Shown: positions 17,682-26,568, numbered from the stretch's first letter. The stretch: DNA of 64,000 bases from CG1-02-35-72 sp045046885 (GCA_045046885.1 JASFYX010000018.1:36167-100166), one strand, 5' to 3'. The notes: generated from the sequence alone by a model not told the origin. Program-made: numbers and translations.

Positions 17682-18773
17682 TTAATCATTTCTTTTCTTA
17701 TAAGACTCAAAATGACGCTTTAACCACCCCTTACTTTTAAGCGTTTTTATAATATTTTTTCGCTTGCTTTTATTGTTAAAAGATAATACTATTTGTCTGG
17801 GGTAATTGTAAAACCGATTGCTAAAATAAGCGGTTTCTGTGGCGATTTTATAAAGATTTTTATTCGTCATAAATTGATAACGCCAAAACAACAGACTTAA
17901 AAAAAGTGATTTTTGATATAAAACTGTTTCTGTCTTAAAAAGTTTGCCAACCCATTTTAGGTATATATTCTTTAAAAAATAATCCCGTTTATAAGTTTTA
18001 AGGGCTTCTTTTACATCGGGTTTAAAAGACAATAAAAAACAATCGTATAGCTGCCTTATTAAAATTAAACCTCTTTTATAGGCATGGTCATTAACCTGTG
18101 CATTGAGCACATTATTTAGGGCTTGATGCTCAAATGACGGCAAATAATAAGTATCTATTTTTTGTTTATCATCAAACAAAACATCATAATTTAAATCGTG
18201 TTTGTGACCCTCTTCAAGAATATCCCAATGTATCTCTACCGATGCAATGTAATCTTGATGTGCCAATCGCCTATAATGACGCGGTTTTGCTAACCCCTCA
18301 TTTTTAAGACGGTTATAATAACCTTCCTTTTTTAAAATAGTAGCAACCTCTTCAACCTGATTTTTAGCGACTAATATATCGATATCACCAATCATGCGTT
18401 CGCCCATATCTTGGTATAATCCCGCTATTAAATGAGCGGTTCCTTTTAAAAAAAGCTGTTTTATTTGGTATTTTTCTAACAAAATAGCCAAGCGATTAGC
18501 TTGCTTTAACAAGGCCTTATTCCGCTGTGTATTTGCCTGTGTAATTTCTTCAAAATATAAATCCAGTCCTTCCGGTAAATTTTTTAATAGATTGTTGCGT
18601 TTTAAATTGAGGTAAAGTGTTGGCACTATCATTTGATTGGAGCTGAGTTTAACAACCAAATCCCAATCTACATTATCAGAATTAATCTGCTTTGCTATAT
18701 CATTTTTCCTTTCAGGATATTTGGCTAACGACAAGCAGTGTCCTATAAAAAATAAAGCCTGTTTATAAGTCAT
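17682..18773 (-). CDS. Nucleotidyltransferase-like protein (NTP_transf_5 type), peptide locus 1
   Basis: This 363-residue protein matches the uncharacterised nucleotidyltransferase family PF14907. It has LFLKGTAHL, then GERMIGDIDILVA with a DxD metal-binding pair at about residues 129-131, and VEIHWDIL further on. Proteins of this type are known next to HPr-kinase-like enzymes in some lasso-peptide clusters, where they modify the peptide. Here the start overlaps the kinase-like gene by 11 bp, so the two are coupled. A paralogue lies at 25463-26563. The substrate is unknown; the tiny peptide encoded upstream is the obvious candidate. Confidence 0.85.
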   Translation of the reverse strand: MTYKQALFFIGHCLSLAKYPERKNDIAKQINSDNVDWDLVVKLSSNQMIVPTLYLNLKRNNLLKNLPEGLDLYFEEITQANTQRNKALLKQANRLAILLEKYQIKQLFLKGTAHLIAGLYQDMGERMIGDIDILVAKNQVEEVATILKKEGYYNRLKNEGLAKPRHYRRLAHQDYIASVEIHWDILEEGHKHDLNYDVLFDDKQKIDTYYLPSFEHQALNNVLNAQVNDHAYKRGLILIRQLYDCFLLSFKPDVKEALKTYKRDYFLKNIYLKWVGKLFKTETVLYQKSLFLSLLFWRYQFMTNKNLYKIATETAYFSNRFYNYPRQIVLSFNNKSKRKNIIKTLKSKGWLKRHFESYKKRND

Positions 18774-19902
18774 CTTGATATAATTTTTTAACCGTTTGAT
18801 ACATCAATTCATTATCAGAATAAGTTAAACTATAACAGGTCAATTTTTCAAACCAATCTAAAAACTGTTGGGCATTTTTGGGTAAAGGTGACAACCAAGA
18901 ATCGGGGATAAGCTTTTGAAAAGCATCTTCTTTTTCTATTTCTTCAATTTTTAAACCTGAGTTTTTTTGATACTTAACGAACACCAAGGTTTTACAAGGC
19001 AAATGAGAAACAGCCTTTTCTTTAAGCGGTGATGCCACCAAATATCTAACCGATTTATTTATATAGGCTAAATCTATTTGCGGCGTTTTTTTTAATTTGG
19101 GAAAAATCGAATTTAAAACTTCCAACGCTTTTTCTTTAATAGAAATGGCGGCAGGAAAATAATAAATCTGCTTAGATTTAGCTTCAACAGGCACAAAATC
19201 GTCTGCAAAAAGCGTGTAACCTTGGGCTACCAATAAAGCGGCTAAAGTACTTTTACCATTACCGGAGTCACCTAAAAACATCATATTTTTCTTACCATCG
19301 CTTAAAGCGGACGCATGAAAAACACCTATCCAATCGCGTTCGGGTTTTTGATATAATTTTTCTACCAACTTCATAGAAAATTTTCCTTGAAAATAATGTA
19401 TTTCATCAGCACACCAAGTCCCAACATAATCGCCATCGGTTTTAAAAACTATTTTACGGTCGTTTAAAAACACTTCAAAATGATGATTGTGTTTTGAAAT
19501 ACCCTTTACTTCAAGGTGTTCAAATTTGGGATGAATCAAAAAGGTCAGGTTTTCAGTTTGAAAATCGACTTTAAAACAGGTATTTTTAATTTGATAATAT
19601 TTTGAAACGGCGGGGCTATCTGTGGATTTGAAATCTAATTGGGTATCATCTTTGACTTCTTTTTTATTGAGCTCTTTAACCAGTTTTAAAACGGGCGGTA
19701 ATAATACCTGGATTTCTTTTTCAGAAAAATTTAAAGTCTCTTTAATCCAGTTTTTAAGCACCCCATTTTTAGTCCCTTTAAAATATTGTTTGATAATTTG
19801 AGCTGTTTCAGGAGCCACCAAAACATAAGTGTTGGTGTTTTTAAACCATACAATGCTCTGATTATTTAAAGGTTTAATTAAAATAGCACTATTAATATCC
19901 AT
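18763..19902 (-). CDS. PqqD-like domain fused to HPr-kinase-like ATPase, peptide locus 1
   Basis: In this 379-residue protein, residues 1-80 resemble PqqD, the peptide-recognition element of many ribosomal-peptide pathways (TYVLVAPETAQIIKQYFKG, then WIKETLNFSEKEI). Residues 160-370 form an HprK-like P-loop domain: FHASAL at 195-200, Walker A GDSGNGKS at 211-218 and an acidic pair in FADDFVP (D234/D235). HprK-like enzymes in lasso-peptide clusters phosphorylate the peptide, so a kinase role on the peptide at 20007-20204 is inferred. A hairpin with T-run lies between that peptide gene and this one. There is no counterpart in the second locus. Confidence 0.8.
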   Translation of the reverse strand: MDINSAILIKPLNNQSIVWFKNTNTYVLVAPETAQIIKQYFKGTKNGVLKNWIKETLNFSEKEIQVLLPPVLKLVKELNKKEVKDDTQLDFKSTDSPAVSKYYQIKNTCFKVDFQTENLTFLIHPKFEHLEVKGISKHNHHFEVFLNDRKIVFKTDGDYVGTWCADEIHYFQGKFSMKLVEKLYQKPERDWIGVFHASALSDGKKNMMFLGDSGNGKSTLAALLVAQGYTLFADDFVPVEAKSKQIYYFPAAISIKEKALEVLNSIFPKLKKTPQIDLAYINKSVRYLVASPLKEKAVSHLPCKTLVFVKYQKNSGLKIEEIEKEDAFQKLIPDSWLSPLPKNAQQFLDWFEKLTCYSLTYSDNELMYQTVKKLYQDDL

Positions 19903-19948
19903 AAGGTTAAGTAACCCTTAAAAGTAGTATTTATTCTCTTTAAAAAGA

Positions 19949-19980
19949 AAATATCACACCAAATAAATGATGTGATATTT
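19949..19980 (-). terminator. Hairpin/attenuator between the peptide and kinase-like genes
   Basis: Arms AAATATCACA (19949-19958) and TGTGATATTT (19971-19980) are perfectly complementary with a 12-nt loop. On the minus strand the hairpin is followed by TTCTTTTT. It lies after the peptide stop (20007) and before the kinase-like start (19902). Partial termination here would give more peptide mRNA than enzyme mRNA. Confidence 0.65.
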
Positions 19981-20006
19981 AATATAATGATTTGTATATG
20001 TTATAT

Positions 20007-20204
20007 CTAAAATTTAGGTGCACCTGGCCCACCTGACTGTGCTTGTGCCTTTTTAGGATTTAATATTATAAAAGTTGATAAGGCTGTTAAGGCCATATAG
20101 CGAGCCGCCTTTTGTATGGCTTCTTTTCTTGTGATAAGTTCTGCTGAAGTTTCAACCCCTTTTACCACTTCGCTTTCTAATTGTTTTTTATTTTTCATTG
20201 TCAT
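20007..20204 (-). CDS. Small leader-type peptide, locus 1
   Basis: This 65-residue peptide has three parts: a polar N-terminus of about 24 residues, then LITRKEAIQKAARYMA, a hydrophobic stretch (ALTALSTFIIL), NPKKAQAQ, and the Gly/Pro-rich tail SGGPGAPKF. The paralogue at 26569-26784 shares ITRKE and an identical 17-residue block ALSTFIILNPKKAQAQS. The layout resembles an export signal with a long n-region, possibly Tat-like with RK instead of RR, and cleavage near AQA/AQ would release only 8-10 residues. It starts 10 bp after the T9SS protein stop; a second ATG at 20198 is possible. The function is unknown. I infer a secreted or modified peptide. Confidence 0.8.
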   Translation of the reverse strand: MTMKNKKQLESEVVKGVETSAELITRKEAIQKAARYMALTALSTFIILNPKKAQAQSGGPGAPKF

Positions 20205-20214
20205 TATTTCTTAT

Positions 20215-21936
20215 TTAGTACCACACTATTTTTTTACTCAAAGGCTTGCCATCTATTGTGGCTTTAACGAAATAAACACCTGTAGCCATATTAGGTACGG
20301 CAATATCTTGTTCTGTCCCTTTTATTAAAGAAGTTGTGAAGATAGATCTTCCTAAACTATCATAAATGACTATTGAACCTTTTTGTGTTACAGCTCCATA
20401 CAATTTTAGATTATTGTTTTTTGGTGTTGCAATTAAAGTGTATTGAGACGTATTAAAGTCTTCTACAGCTAAAGTAGAAGCATTGTCTTGGGTATGCATA
20501 TAAAAACGACCCGTACCCGACAAACTTGAACTTAAAGTAATCGTGTAAGATTTATCTGTGTTGTTAATTTCTGTAACGGTATTTAACAACTTATCTTCTA
20601 AAAATACTTTTTTACCGGTTGGTAAATCTGTTGCGGTAGCTTTAAAAGTAAGCTGAGCGCCGTTGCTTGCATCTATTCCAATAGGTATTACAGTCGTATC
20701 ATAGCCAGTTTCGGGAACTACCTGTAAAGCAAAAGCCACACCGTTGTCTTGTACCAAATGAGTGTAAACATTAAACCCGGTATCCACAGCACCAAATCGT
20801 CCTGCGTCATAACCGGGGTCAAGCCCTAATGTTGTACCACTCATATATTTTATTTCGGTACTGCTTACAATACCTGAATTGTTATCAACTGATAAATTTA
20901 TTGTAGGGATACCTGTGATAACCGTCTTTTGAAAATTATTTCCAGAATGTGTTTGCATTCCTGTTGTAAAATTAAAAGTGGCTCCGCCCGCTTTAGATTT
21001 AATAAAAAATCCTTGTGCCGGAGGCATTGTATAAGCTGCAGATGCTTGATTAACCAAATCGTAAGAACTGGTGCCAGGATTCCAAACATATATAGCTACA
21101 AAAGAAGAATCCATATTAGCAGAATTCGTAGATATAAAATTCGTAGCATTTGCATTTGAGTTAGCATACATAAATGACGTATATGGATTCCCAATTAAAT
21201 TCCAACCTGTATTACCTACGGTAGCCGCAATACTATCATCTCCTGTTTTTATGGCTCCTTTAAAAAGCACTGTCCCCGAGGCGTCCATTAAAATTTCGTA
21301 CCCTTTACCAGCTGCAAAATTAGCTGATGTAGGAGGATTTGAGCCTCCTCCAGTCGTAAAGTGAAACCAAGTATCTACATCAATAGTCTTGGTATTATCG
21401 TAAGTTGCCATACTATAATCTGTACCACTAGTTGTCATGCTACCACCATTATCGGTAAAGAAATTGTTAACTTTTGAAAAGGCAAGCGGTGAAGCTATTA
21501 AATGCCAATTAGTACCACCTGTTAAGTACCTATTAAACCTATCGGTTCCTGAACCTCCCCCAATAGCACCAGCTATTACTGAACCAGTCCCGGTTGCATC
21601 AGAATTAACAGTTAAAATGGCATTATTTGTAAAAGTGCCATTTATTGTGAGACCACCACCTACATTTACATTTACATTTGCAGTAGCGTCAATTGTTAGG
21701 TTATTAGTTACAGCATTAGAAACCCCAATGTTTACTGTTTGCCCTGCTAATATTGTCACATTATCACCACCTGTCGGTACTTGAGATGACGACCAATTTC
21801 CAGCTGTTGACCAAGCACCACTTGCTACATTAAAAGAAATGGCAATACTTGTTTTTTGACTCTTACCTGACTTGGTTTGTGCGAAACCGAAACCCGTTAT
21901 AAAGAGCACTATTAAAAGTGTAGCTTTTTGTTTCAT
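20215..21936 (-). CDS. T9SS-sorted surface protein, peptide locus 1
   Basis: This 573-residue protein is counted from ATG 21936 (MKQKATLLIVLFITGFGFAQ), a clear signal peptide. The TTG at 21960 is rejected because it adds residues before the signal. The N-terminal part has a WSTAGNWSSSQVPTGGDNVTI start and Asn/Thr-rich beta-helix-like repeats. The middle shares GLDPGYDAG, TTVIPIGIDA and FLEDKLLNTVTE with the paralogue at 26796-29153. The end is a T9SS sorting domain (IYDSLGRSIF, then GVYFVKATIDGKPLSKKIVWY region). It is the first gene of the four-gene operon, preceded by promoter and operator site B. Confidence 0.9.
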   Translation of the reverse strand: MKQKATLLIVLFITGFGFAQTKSGKSQKTSIAISFNVASGAWSTAGNWSSSQVPTGGDNVTILAGQTVNIGVSNAVTNNLTIDATANVNVNVGGGLTINGTFTNNAILTVNSDATGTGSVIAGAIGGGSGTDRFNRYLTGGTNWHLIASPLAFSKVNNFFTDNGGSMTTSGTDYSMATYDNTKTIDVDTWFHFTTGGGSNPPTSANFAAGKGYEILMDASGTVLFKGAIKTGDDSIAATVGNTGWNLIGNPYTSFMYANSNANATNFISTNSANMDSSFVAIYVWNPGTSSYDLVNQASAAYTMPPAQGFFIKSKAGGATFNFTTGMQTHSGNNFQKTVITGIPTINLSVDNNSGIVSSTEIKYMSGTTLGLDPGYDAGRFGAVDTGFNVYTHLVQDNGVAFALQVVPETGYDTTVIPIGIDASNGAQLTFKATATDLPTGKKVFLEDKLLNTVTEINNTDKSYTITLSSSLSGTGRFYMHTQDNASTLAVEDFNTSQYTLIATPKNNNLKLYGAVTQKGSIVIYDSLGRSIFTTSLIKGTEQDIAVPNMATGVYFVKATIDGKPLSKKIVWY

Positions 21937-21979
21937 ATATTTTATTTTTAGTAGTATCAAGGGGTTAAGACCGCAATTA

Positions 21980-22009
21980 TACTCATTTTAATACTGTTAA
22001 CAAAATAAA
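21980..22009 (-). promoter_or_regulatory. Promoter of peptide locus 1
   Basis: On the minus strand a TTG is followed 19 nt later by TATAATTG, one mismatch from TAnnTTTG. The -7 box starts 32 nt from operator site B, nearly the same spacing as at site A (31 nt). The start codon at 21936 is about 45 nt downstream. Confidence 0.6.
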
Positions 22010-22013
22010 ATGG

Positions 22014-22045
22014 TGTGAATGACGCTTTTTTGTATGTAAATGGAC
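22014..22045 (+). promoter_or_regulatory. Putative LytTR-type operator, site B
   Basis: Half sites TGTGAATGAC (22014-22023) and TGTAAATGGAC (22035-22045) start 21 bp apart, with the same T-rich spacer ending TTTTTTGTA as at site A. The orientation relative to the minus-strand operon matches that of site A relative to the adhesin operon. Confidence 0.6.
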
Positions 22046-22114
22046 AGTTTTTTTAATTCTTCACCATTCCATAATATAATTTCATTAGTTTCGCTTTCTT
22101 AATATTATTTTGTA

Positions 22115-22855
22115 TTGCTTTTATTTAAAAAGAAAAAAATTACTTTATCTCAAGTCTTTCCTAAAGGGTATACAGACATCCATTCTCATTTACTGCCGGG
22201 CATAGACGATGGGGCTAAAACATTAGAAGACAGTTTAAATCTTATTCGCCAATTTAAAACTTTTGGGGTGACAAACCTCATTACAACACCTCATGTTATG
22301 GGGCAAGTTTGGCCTAATACACCCGGAATAATTAATCAGAAACTAGACACTTTAAAACAAGCCCTAAAAGATGAAGGGTTATCTGATATTAATATAAGTG
22401 CTGCGGCAGAATATTTATTAGATGATAATTTTATCACCTTGATGAAAAGCAAAAAGCTCCTCACTTTAAAAGATAATTTGGTTTTGGTAGAACTCTCTTA
22501 TTTTAATCCGCCAAGCCATTTATTTGAAATTTTATTCGATATGCAAGTCGCTGGATACAAACCCGTTTTGGCACATCCTGAGCGTTATACCTTTTATCAT
22601 AATGATGTTGAAAAATATGATACTTTAAAAAAGGCAGGTTGTTTATTTCAACTCAATTTACTCTCTCTTACCAAACACTATGGCGAGAAAGTAAAAGCTA
22701 CAGCACATTACCTTTTAAAAACGGGTTATTACGATTTTGCAGGTTCTGACGTGCATCATAAGCACCATTTAAAATTACTCGAAAAAATCGGTGATAAAAA
22801 AATCCAGCGTTGGTTGCAATCATTGTTAGAAAAGAATTTATTTTTCAAACCTTAA
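22115..22855 (+). CDS. CpsB/YwqE-like tyrosine-protein phosphatase
   Basis: This 246-residue PHP-fold metal-dependent phosphatase has metal ligands in TDIHSHLLPGIDDG (H23, H25, D31). Further ones are in TTPHVM, LAHPERY and FAGSDVHHKHH. Relatives remove phosphate from tyrosine kinases that control capsule or exopolysaccharide export. The best start is TTG at 22115 (MLLFKKKK). It is divergent from peptide locus 1, and no polysaccharide genes are nearby. Confidence 0.9.
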   Translation: MLLFKKKKITLSQVFPKGYTDIHSHLLPGIDDGAKTLEDSLNLIRQFKTFGVTNLITTPHVMGQVWPNTPGIINQKLDTLKQALKDEGLSDINISAAAEYLLDDNFITLMKSKKLLTLKDNLVLVELSYFNPPSHLFEILFDMQVAGYKPVLAHPERYTFYHNDVEKYDTLKKAGCLFQLNLLSLTKHYGEKVKATAHYLLKTGYYDFAGSDVHHKHHLKLLEKIGDKKIQRWLQSLLEKNLFFKP

Positions 22856-22919
22856 CTCGTTCTCTACCAAAAAAGAGGGCTGATTAAAACCAGTTAAATC
22901 TTATTAATCTGAGTTATTG

Positions 22920-23498
22920 CTAATAATTTTCTTCTCTAAGTTGCATATAAGATTTCGGATGCAAGCAAGCCGGACAAACTTCTAACGCTTTTGCAGATTG
23001 ATACACGTAACCACAATTTCTGCATTGCCACCAAACTTTGCCTTCTTTTAGAAAAACCCTATCTTTTGATAAATTTTGAAGTAACTTTAAATAACGACGC
23101 TCATGTTCTGCTTCAACTTGTGCAATCATTCTAAAAGCGACAGCTATTTTAGAAAAACCTTCTTCTTTAGCTATTTCGGCAAAATGAGGATATAGGGTTG
23201 TCCATTCTTCGTTTTCGCCTTCGGCTGCAGCCTTTAAATTTTCTTTGGTTGTGCCAATTATTCCAGCTGGATAAGTTGCTGTAATTTCGGTTTCACCACC
23301 TTCTAAAAATTTAAAAAACCGTTTAGCGTGTTCTTTTTCTTGATTAGAAGTTTCCATAAAGATAGCGGCAATTTGTTCATAGCCTTCTTTTTTAGCCACT
23401 TTAGCAAAAAACTCATAACGATTTCTGGCTTGAGATTCCCCTGCAAAAGATTTTAGCAGGTTTTGTTCTGTCTTTGTTCCTCTTAATGATTTTGTCAT
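22920..23498 (-). CDS. Rubrerythrin
   Basis: This 192-residue protein has an N-terminal ferritin-like di-iron domain (E21, E54 and H57 in ETSNQEKEHAKR; EAEHERR near 129-134) and a C-terminal rubredoxin domain with C159, C162, C175 and C178. It reduces hydrogen peroxide in the cytoplasm. It stands alone as a transcription unit. Confidence 0.95.
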   Translation of the reverse strand: MTKSLRGTKTEQNLLKSFAGESQARNRYEFFAKVAKKEGYEQIAAIFMETSNQEKEHAKRFFKFLEGGETEITATYPAGIIGTTKENLKAAAEGENEEWTTLYPHFAEIAKEEGFSKIAVAFRMIAQVEAEHERRYLKLLQNLSKDRVFLKEGKVWWQCRNCGYVYQSAKALEVCPACLHPKSYMQLREENY

Positions 23499-23620
23499 AA
23501 TATTAAATTTTTAAAAGATTGACTTTTAATTATATATAATTAAAAATATTTCTAAAATTAAACAGGTAAATGTTTATAAACTATGACTTTTGTTTGTTTT
23601 TAAAAATAAAAAACTCTCAA

Positions 23621-23659
23621 AAAAATAAAACCCCAACTACAATTTGTAATTGAGGTTTT
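23621..23659 (-). terminator. Terminator after tRNA-Leu
   Basis: On the minus strand a 15-bp stem with two G-U pairs (23644-23658 with 23628-23642) is followed by an A/T tract rich in T. It lies just downstream of the tRNA. Confidence 0.7.
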
Positions 23660-23663
23660 AAAG

Positions 23664-23745
23664 TACGGGCGGAGAGACTCGAACTCTCACACCTCGCGGC
23701 ACTAGATCCTAAGTCTAGCGTGTCTACCAATTCCACCACGCCCGC
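23664..23745 (-). tRNA. tRNA-Leu (anticodon TAG)
   Basis: The minus strand starts GCGGGCGTGGTGGAATTGG and has the anticodon arm CTAGA-CTTAGGA-TCTAG with anticodon TAG. It has a long variable arm and a T arm with GTTCGAGTC. The 82-nt length and variable arm fit a class II leucine tRNA. The acceptor end closes with a G-U pair, and CCA is not encoded. Confidence 0.95.
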
Positions 23746-23847
23746 ATTTATCTAAATAAGGGTGCAAATATACATAATACTTGTAAAAAGAAAAGTGCTA
23801 AACATATAATTTTATTACATTTGATTTTCAAATTTAGAACCCCAAAT

Positions 23848-25239
23848 ATGTCACACATTTCAACCTTTGTCCAAGAAAATAAAAGTCGATTTTTAGAAGA
23901 ATTATTCGAACTTTTAAGAATTCCATCTATAAGTGCCGATAAAGCTTATAAAAAAGACGTTGCGAAAGCCGCCGAGTTTGTAAAAGAAGCCCTTTTAAAA
24001 GCAGGCTGTACCCAAGCCGAAGTCTGCAAAACACCTGGTCTCCCCATTGTTTATGCCGAAAAATTTATCGATAAAAATCTACCAACTGTTTTAGTATATG
24101 GTCATTACGATGTACAACCTGCAGACCCTATTGATTTATGGGATTCACCTCCTTTTGAGCCTGCTATAAAAAAAACAGATCGTCATCCTGACGGTGCTAT
24201 TTTTGCCCGCGGCGCTTGCGACGATAAGGGACAAATGTACATGCACGTTAAAGCCTTAGAATATATGACGGCTACTAATAATTTGACTTGTAATGTCAAG
24301 TTTATGATAGAAGGCGAAGAAGAAATAGGGTCACCCAGTTTAGAGTGGTACGTCAAACGCAATCAAGAAAAATTAGCGAATGATGTCATTCTTATTTCTG
24401 ATACGGGGATGGTGTCTAATAGCCAGCCCTCTATTACGACAGGTTTACGCGGATTGAGTTATGTAGAGGTTGAAATAACAGGCCCTAATCGTGATTTACA
24501 TTCGGGTTTATACGGAGGTGCGGTGGCCAATCCTATAAATATTCTGACAAAAATGATTGCTTCTTTACAGGATGAAAATAACCATATTACCATTCCTGGA
24601 TTTTATGACAAGGTAAAAGAATTAAGTGATAACGAGCGTTCCGAAATGGCCAAAGCACCCTTTTCTTTAGGCAACTATAAAAAAGCTATCGGTATAAACG
24701 ACGTGTACGGCGAAAAAGGCTACACAACAAACGAACGGAATTCTATCCGTCCTACCTTAGACATCAATGGTATTTGGGGAGGGTATACCGGCGAAGGTGC
24801 TAAAACTGTTATCCCTTCGAAAGCATTTGCTAAAATATCTATGCGATTGGTACCCAATCAAAATCACGAAGTAATAACCGAGATGTTTACCAAACATCTT
24901 AAAGCTATTACGCCAAAATCTGTTACAATTAAAGTAACACCACATCACGGAGGCCTGCCTTATGTTACACCAACCAATAGTATTGGCTATCAAGCCGCAT
25001 CTAAAGCGCTTAACGAAAGTTTTGGTGTAAAACCCATTCCTATTTATTCCGGTGGCAGTATTCCTATCGTAGCTCTTTTTGAAAATGAATTAAAAAGTAA
25101 ATCTATTTTGATTGGTTTTGGCTTAGACAGCGATGCCATCCATTCACCTAACGAACATTTTGGCGTTTTTAATTACCTTAAAGGGATAGAAACTATTCCG
25201 CTATTTTATAAATATTATGCCGATATGATGGCAGAATAG
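23848..25239 (+). CDS. M20 family dipeptidase
   Basis: This 463-residue protein is counted from ATG 23848 (MSHISTFVQENK). It is a two-zinc M20 peptidase of the carnosinase/dipeptidase type. Ligands and catalytic residues appear in VYGHYDVQPAD, GACDDKGQMYMH, EGEEEIGSPS, ISDTGM and the C-terminal DAIHSPNEHF. A dimerisation domain with HSGLYGGAVANP is inserted in the middle. It probably cleaves dipeptides in the cytoplasm. The TTG at 23821 lies in a -7 box (TACATTTG, 23816-23823), so it is not the start. Confidence 0.93.
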   Translation: MSHISTFVQENKSRFLEELFELLRIPSISADKAYKKDVAKAAEFVKEALLKAGCTQAEVCKTPGLPIVYAEKFIDKNLPTVLVYGHYDVQPADPIDLWDSPPFEPAIKKTDRHPDGAIFARGACDDKGQMYMHVKALEYMTATNNLTCNVKFMIEGEEEIGSPSLEWYVKRNQEKLANDVILISDTGMVSNSQPSITTGLRGLSYVEVEITGPNRDLHSGLYGGAVANPINILTKMIASLQDENNHITIPGFYDKVKELSDNERSEMAKAPFSLGNYKKAIGINDVYGEKGYTTNERNSIRPTLDINGIWGGYTGEGAKTVIPSKAFAKISMRLVPNQNHEVITEMFTKHLKAITPKSVTIKVTPHHGGLPYVTPTNSIGYQAASKALNESFGVKPIPIYSGGSIPIVALFENELKSKSILIGFGLDSDAIHSPNEHFGVFNYLKGIETIPLFYKYYADMMAE

Positions 25240-25286
25240 ACCTATTTTTCCTGTTGGGTTTATAGTTTTATGCTATTTTACAAAGC

Positions 25287-25328
25287 TTAACCGCAAAGAA
25301 CGCTAGGTTTTTCGCTAGGAACGCAAAG
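25287..25328 (+). repeat. Interspersed repeat (TTAACCGCAAAGAACGC type)
   Basis: TTAACCGCAAAGAACGC is followed by a second GCAAAG word near 25325. A related stretch (TTAACCACAAAGGGCAC, then ACGCAAGG) lies at 29569-29610, so related sequences bracket peptide locus 2. Confidence 0.5.
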
Positions 25329-25348
25329 AATGTAGAATTGCTGTGAAT

Positions 25349-25384
25349 TATAACATTTAACGTGTAACAAATAACTAATAACTG
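25349..25384 (+). repeat. Inverted-repeat copy left of peptide locus 2
   Basis: The core ATAACATTTAACGTGTAAC and following AATAACTAATAAC match, in reverse complement, the stretch at 29381-29412 on the other side of peptide locus 2. Confidence 0.55.
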
Positions 25385-25462
25385 TTTTGCGTTCTAGGTT
25401 CTGTACTAAAATATTTGAAGTTTGTTTTTTGATATTTATTTTTTGAACTGTAAAATTTCTGT

Positions 25463-26563
25463 TCAAAACCTAGGGTTTTTATATGTATTTACATGGTGTG
25501 TATACCAAGACTTATCTTTTAATTTTTTAAGGAGTTGTCTTCTTATATCTTTTCTATAACAAGCTTGAAAAATAGTTTTGGGATAACTAAATAAACGCGA
25601 TAAAAGAAAAATACTATAATTTAAAAAGTAGTTCATTTTTGGATAATTAATGCTCAACTTATACCTAAGCATTAATGTTTGTACAAAAAAGGAGCCCGAA
25701 ATATTAAGATTTTCCACATCAAAAATATGCTGTATCAATTTTAAATAGAGTGTTTTCCGATAATAATCGTACTTGTATTGTAAACAAGATTCTAAAACCC
25801 GTGGTTTCTGTTGTAATAAAAAACCATCGTATAACTGACGGGGTGACACTTTTCCGTATAAATAGCCTTTGTCATTAATCTGAGTATTTAATATATTGTG
25901 AATAGCCTGATGCCTATATGACGGCACAAAAACAGTATTTACATTTTGTTTTTCTTTAAAAATAGTAGAATAATCAAGAGTTGTTTTATGGGAATTTAAA
26001 ACTACTGCCCAATGGATTTCAATAGCAGCCAATTCTTTAGGATGTATCAACCTGGGGTAGTGTTTAGAACCATATTGCTTAGTTGAAATAAAAGTGCCCA
26101 TAGGTTTATAGCCATTTTGAATGAGCAAATCCGCTACTCTTTTAATCTGATTTTCAGCTACAATAAAATCGATATCACCCACCATACGTTCACCAATATC
26201 AGCATACAAGTTTTCTAATAAATGAGCTGTTCCCTTTAAAAAAATTACCGTAATGTCTAGACTTCTTAATAAAAGACTAATTTTTTTAGCTTGTTTTATT
26301 ACAGTTTTATTCCTCTCCCTATTCGAATGTGTTATTTCTTCACAGTAAGCCACCAAATCTTGGGGTAAGAGATGTAATAATTTGGCGTATTTTAAATTTA
26401 AATAGACTGTCGGTAAAACCAAATGACCCGAGCTGACACTTACAATTTTAAACCAGCTAAAATTTTCTTGAGCTATGTAGTTTTGTAAACCAATCCGTCT
26501 ATCGGGATATCGAGAAAGACTTAAACATATCCCAATAAATTTTAAAGCCTGTTTATAGGTCAT
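25463..26563 (-). CDS. Nucleotidyltransferase-like protein (NTP_transf_5 type), peptide locus 2
   Basis: This 366-residue paralogue of the protein at 17682-18773 starts with the same MTYKQAL and keeps VIFLKGTAHL, GERMVGDIDFIVA with the DxD pair and AIEIHWAVV. It starts 5 bp after the stop of the second small peptide. This unit has no HPr-kinase-like gene, so the protein either acts alone or uses the locus 1 kinase. The function is inferred only. Confidence 0.85.
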   Translation of the reverse strand: MTYKQALKFIGICLSLSRYPDRRIGLQNYIAQENFSWFKIVSVSSGHLVLPTVYLNLKYAKLLHLLPQDLVAYCEEITHSNRERNKTVIKQAKKISLLLRSLDITVIFLKGTAHLLENLYADIGERMVGDIDFIVAENQIKRVADLLIQNGYKPMGTFISTKQYGSKHYPRLIHPKELAAIEIHWAVVLNSHKTTLDYSTIFKEKQNVNTVFVPSYRHQAIHNILNTQINDKGYLYGKVSPRQLYDGFLLQQKPRVLESCLQYKYDYYRKTLYLKLIQHIFDVENLNISGSFFVQTLMLRYKLSINYPKMNYFLNYSIFLLSRLFSYPKTIFQACYRKDIRRQLLKKLKDKSWYTHHVNTYKNPRF

Positions 26564-26568
26564 TTTAT

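Noticed and set aside
17682..21936. Standard lasso-peptide cluster
   Set aside because: The kinase-like and nucleotidyltransferase-like genes fit, but no asparagine-synthetase-like cyclase or transglutaminase-like protease gene is present in either locus.
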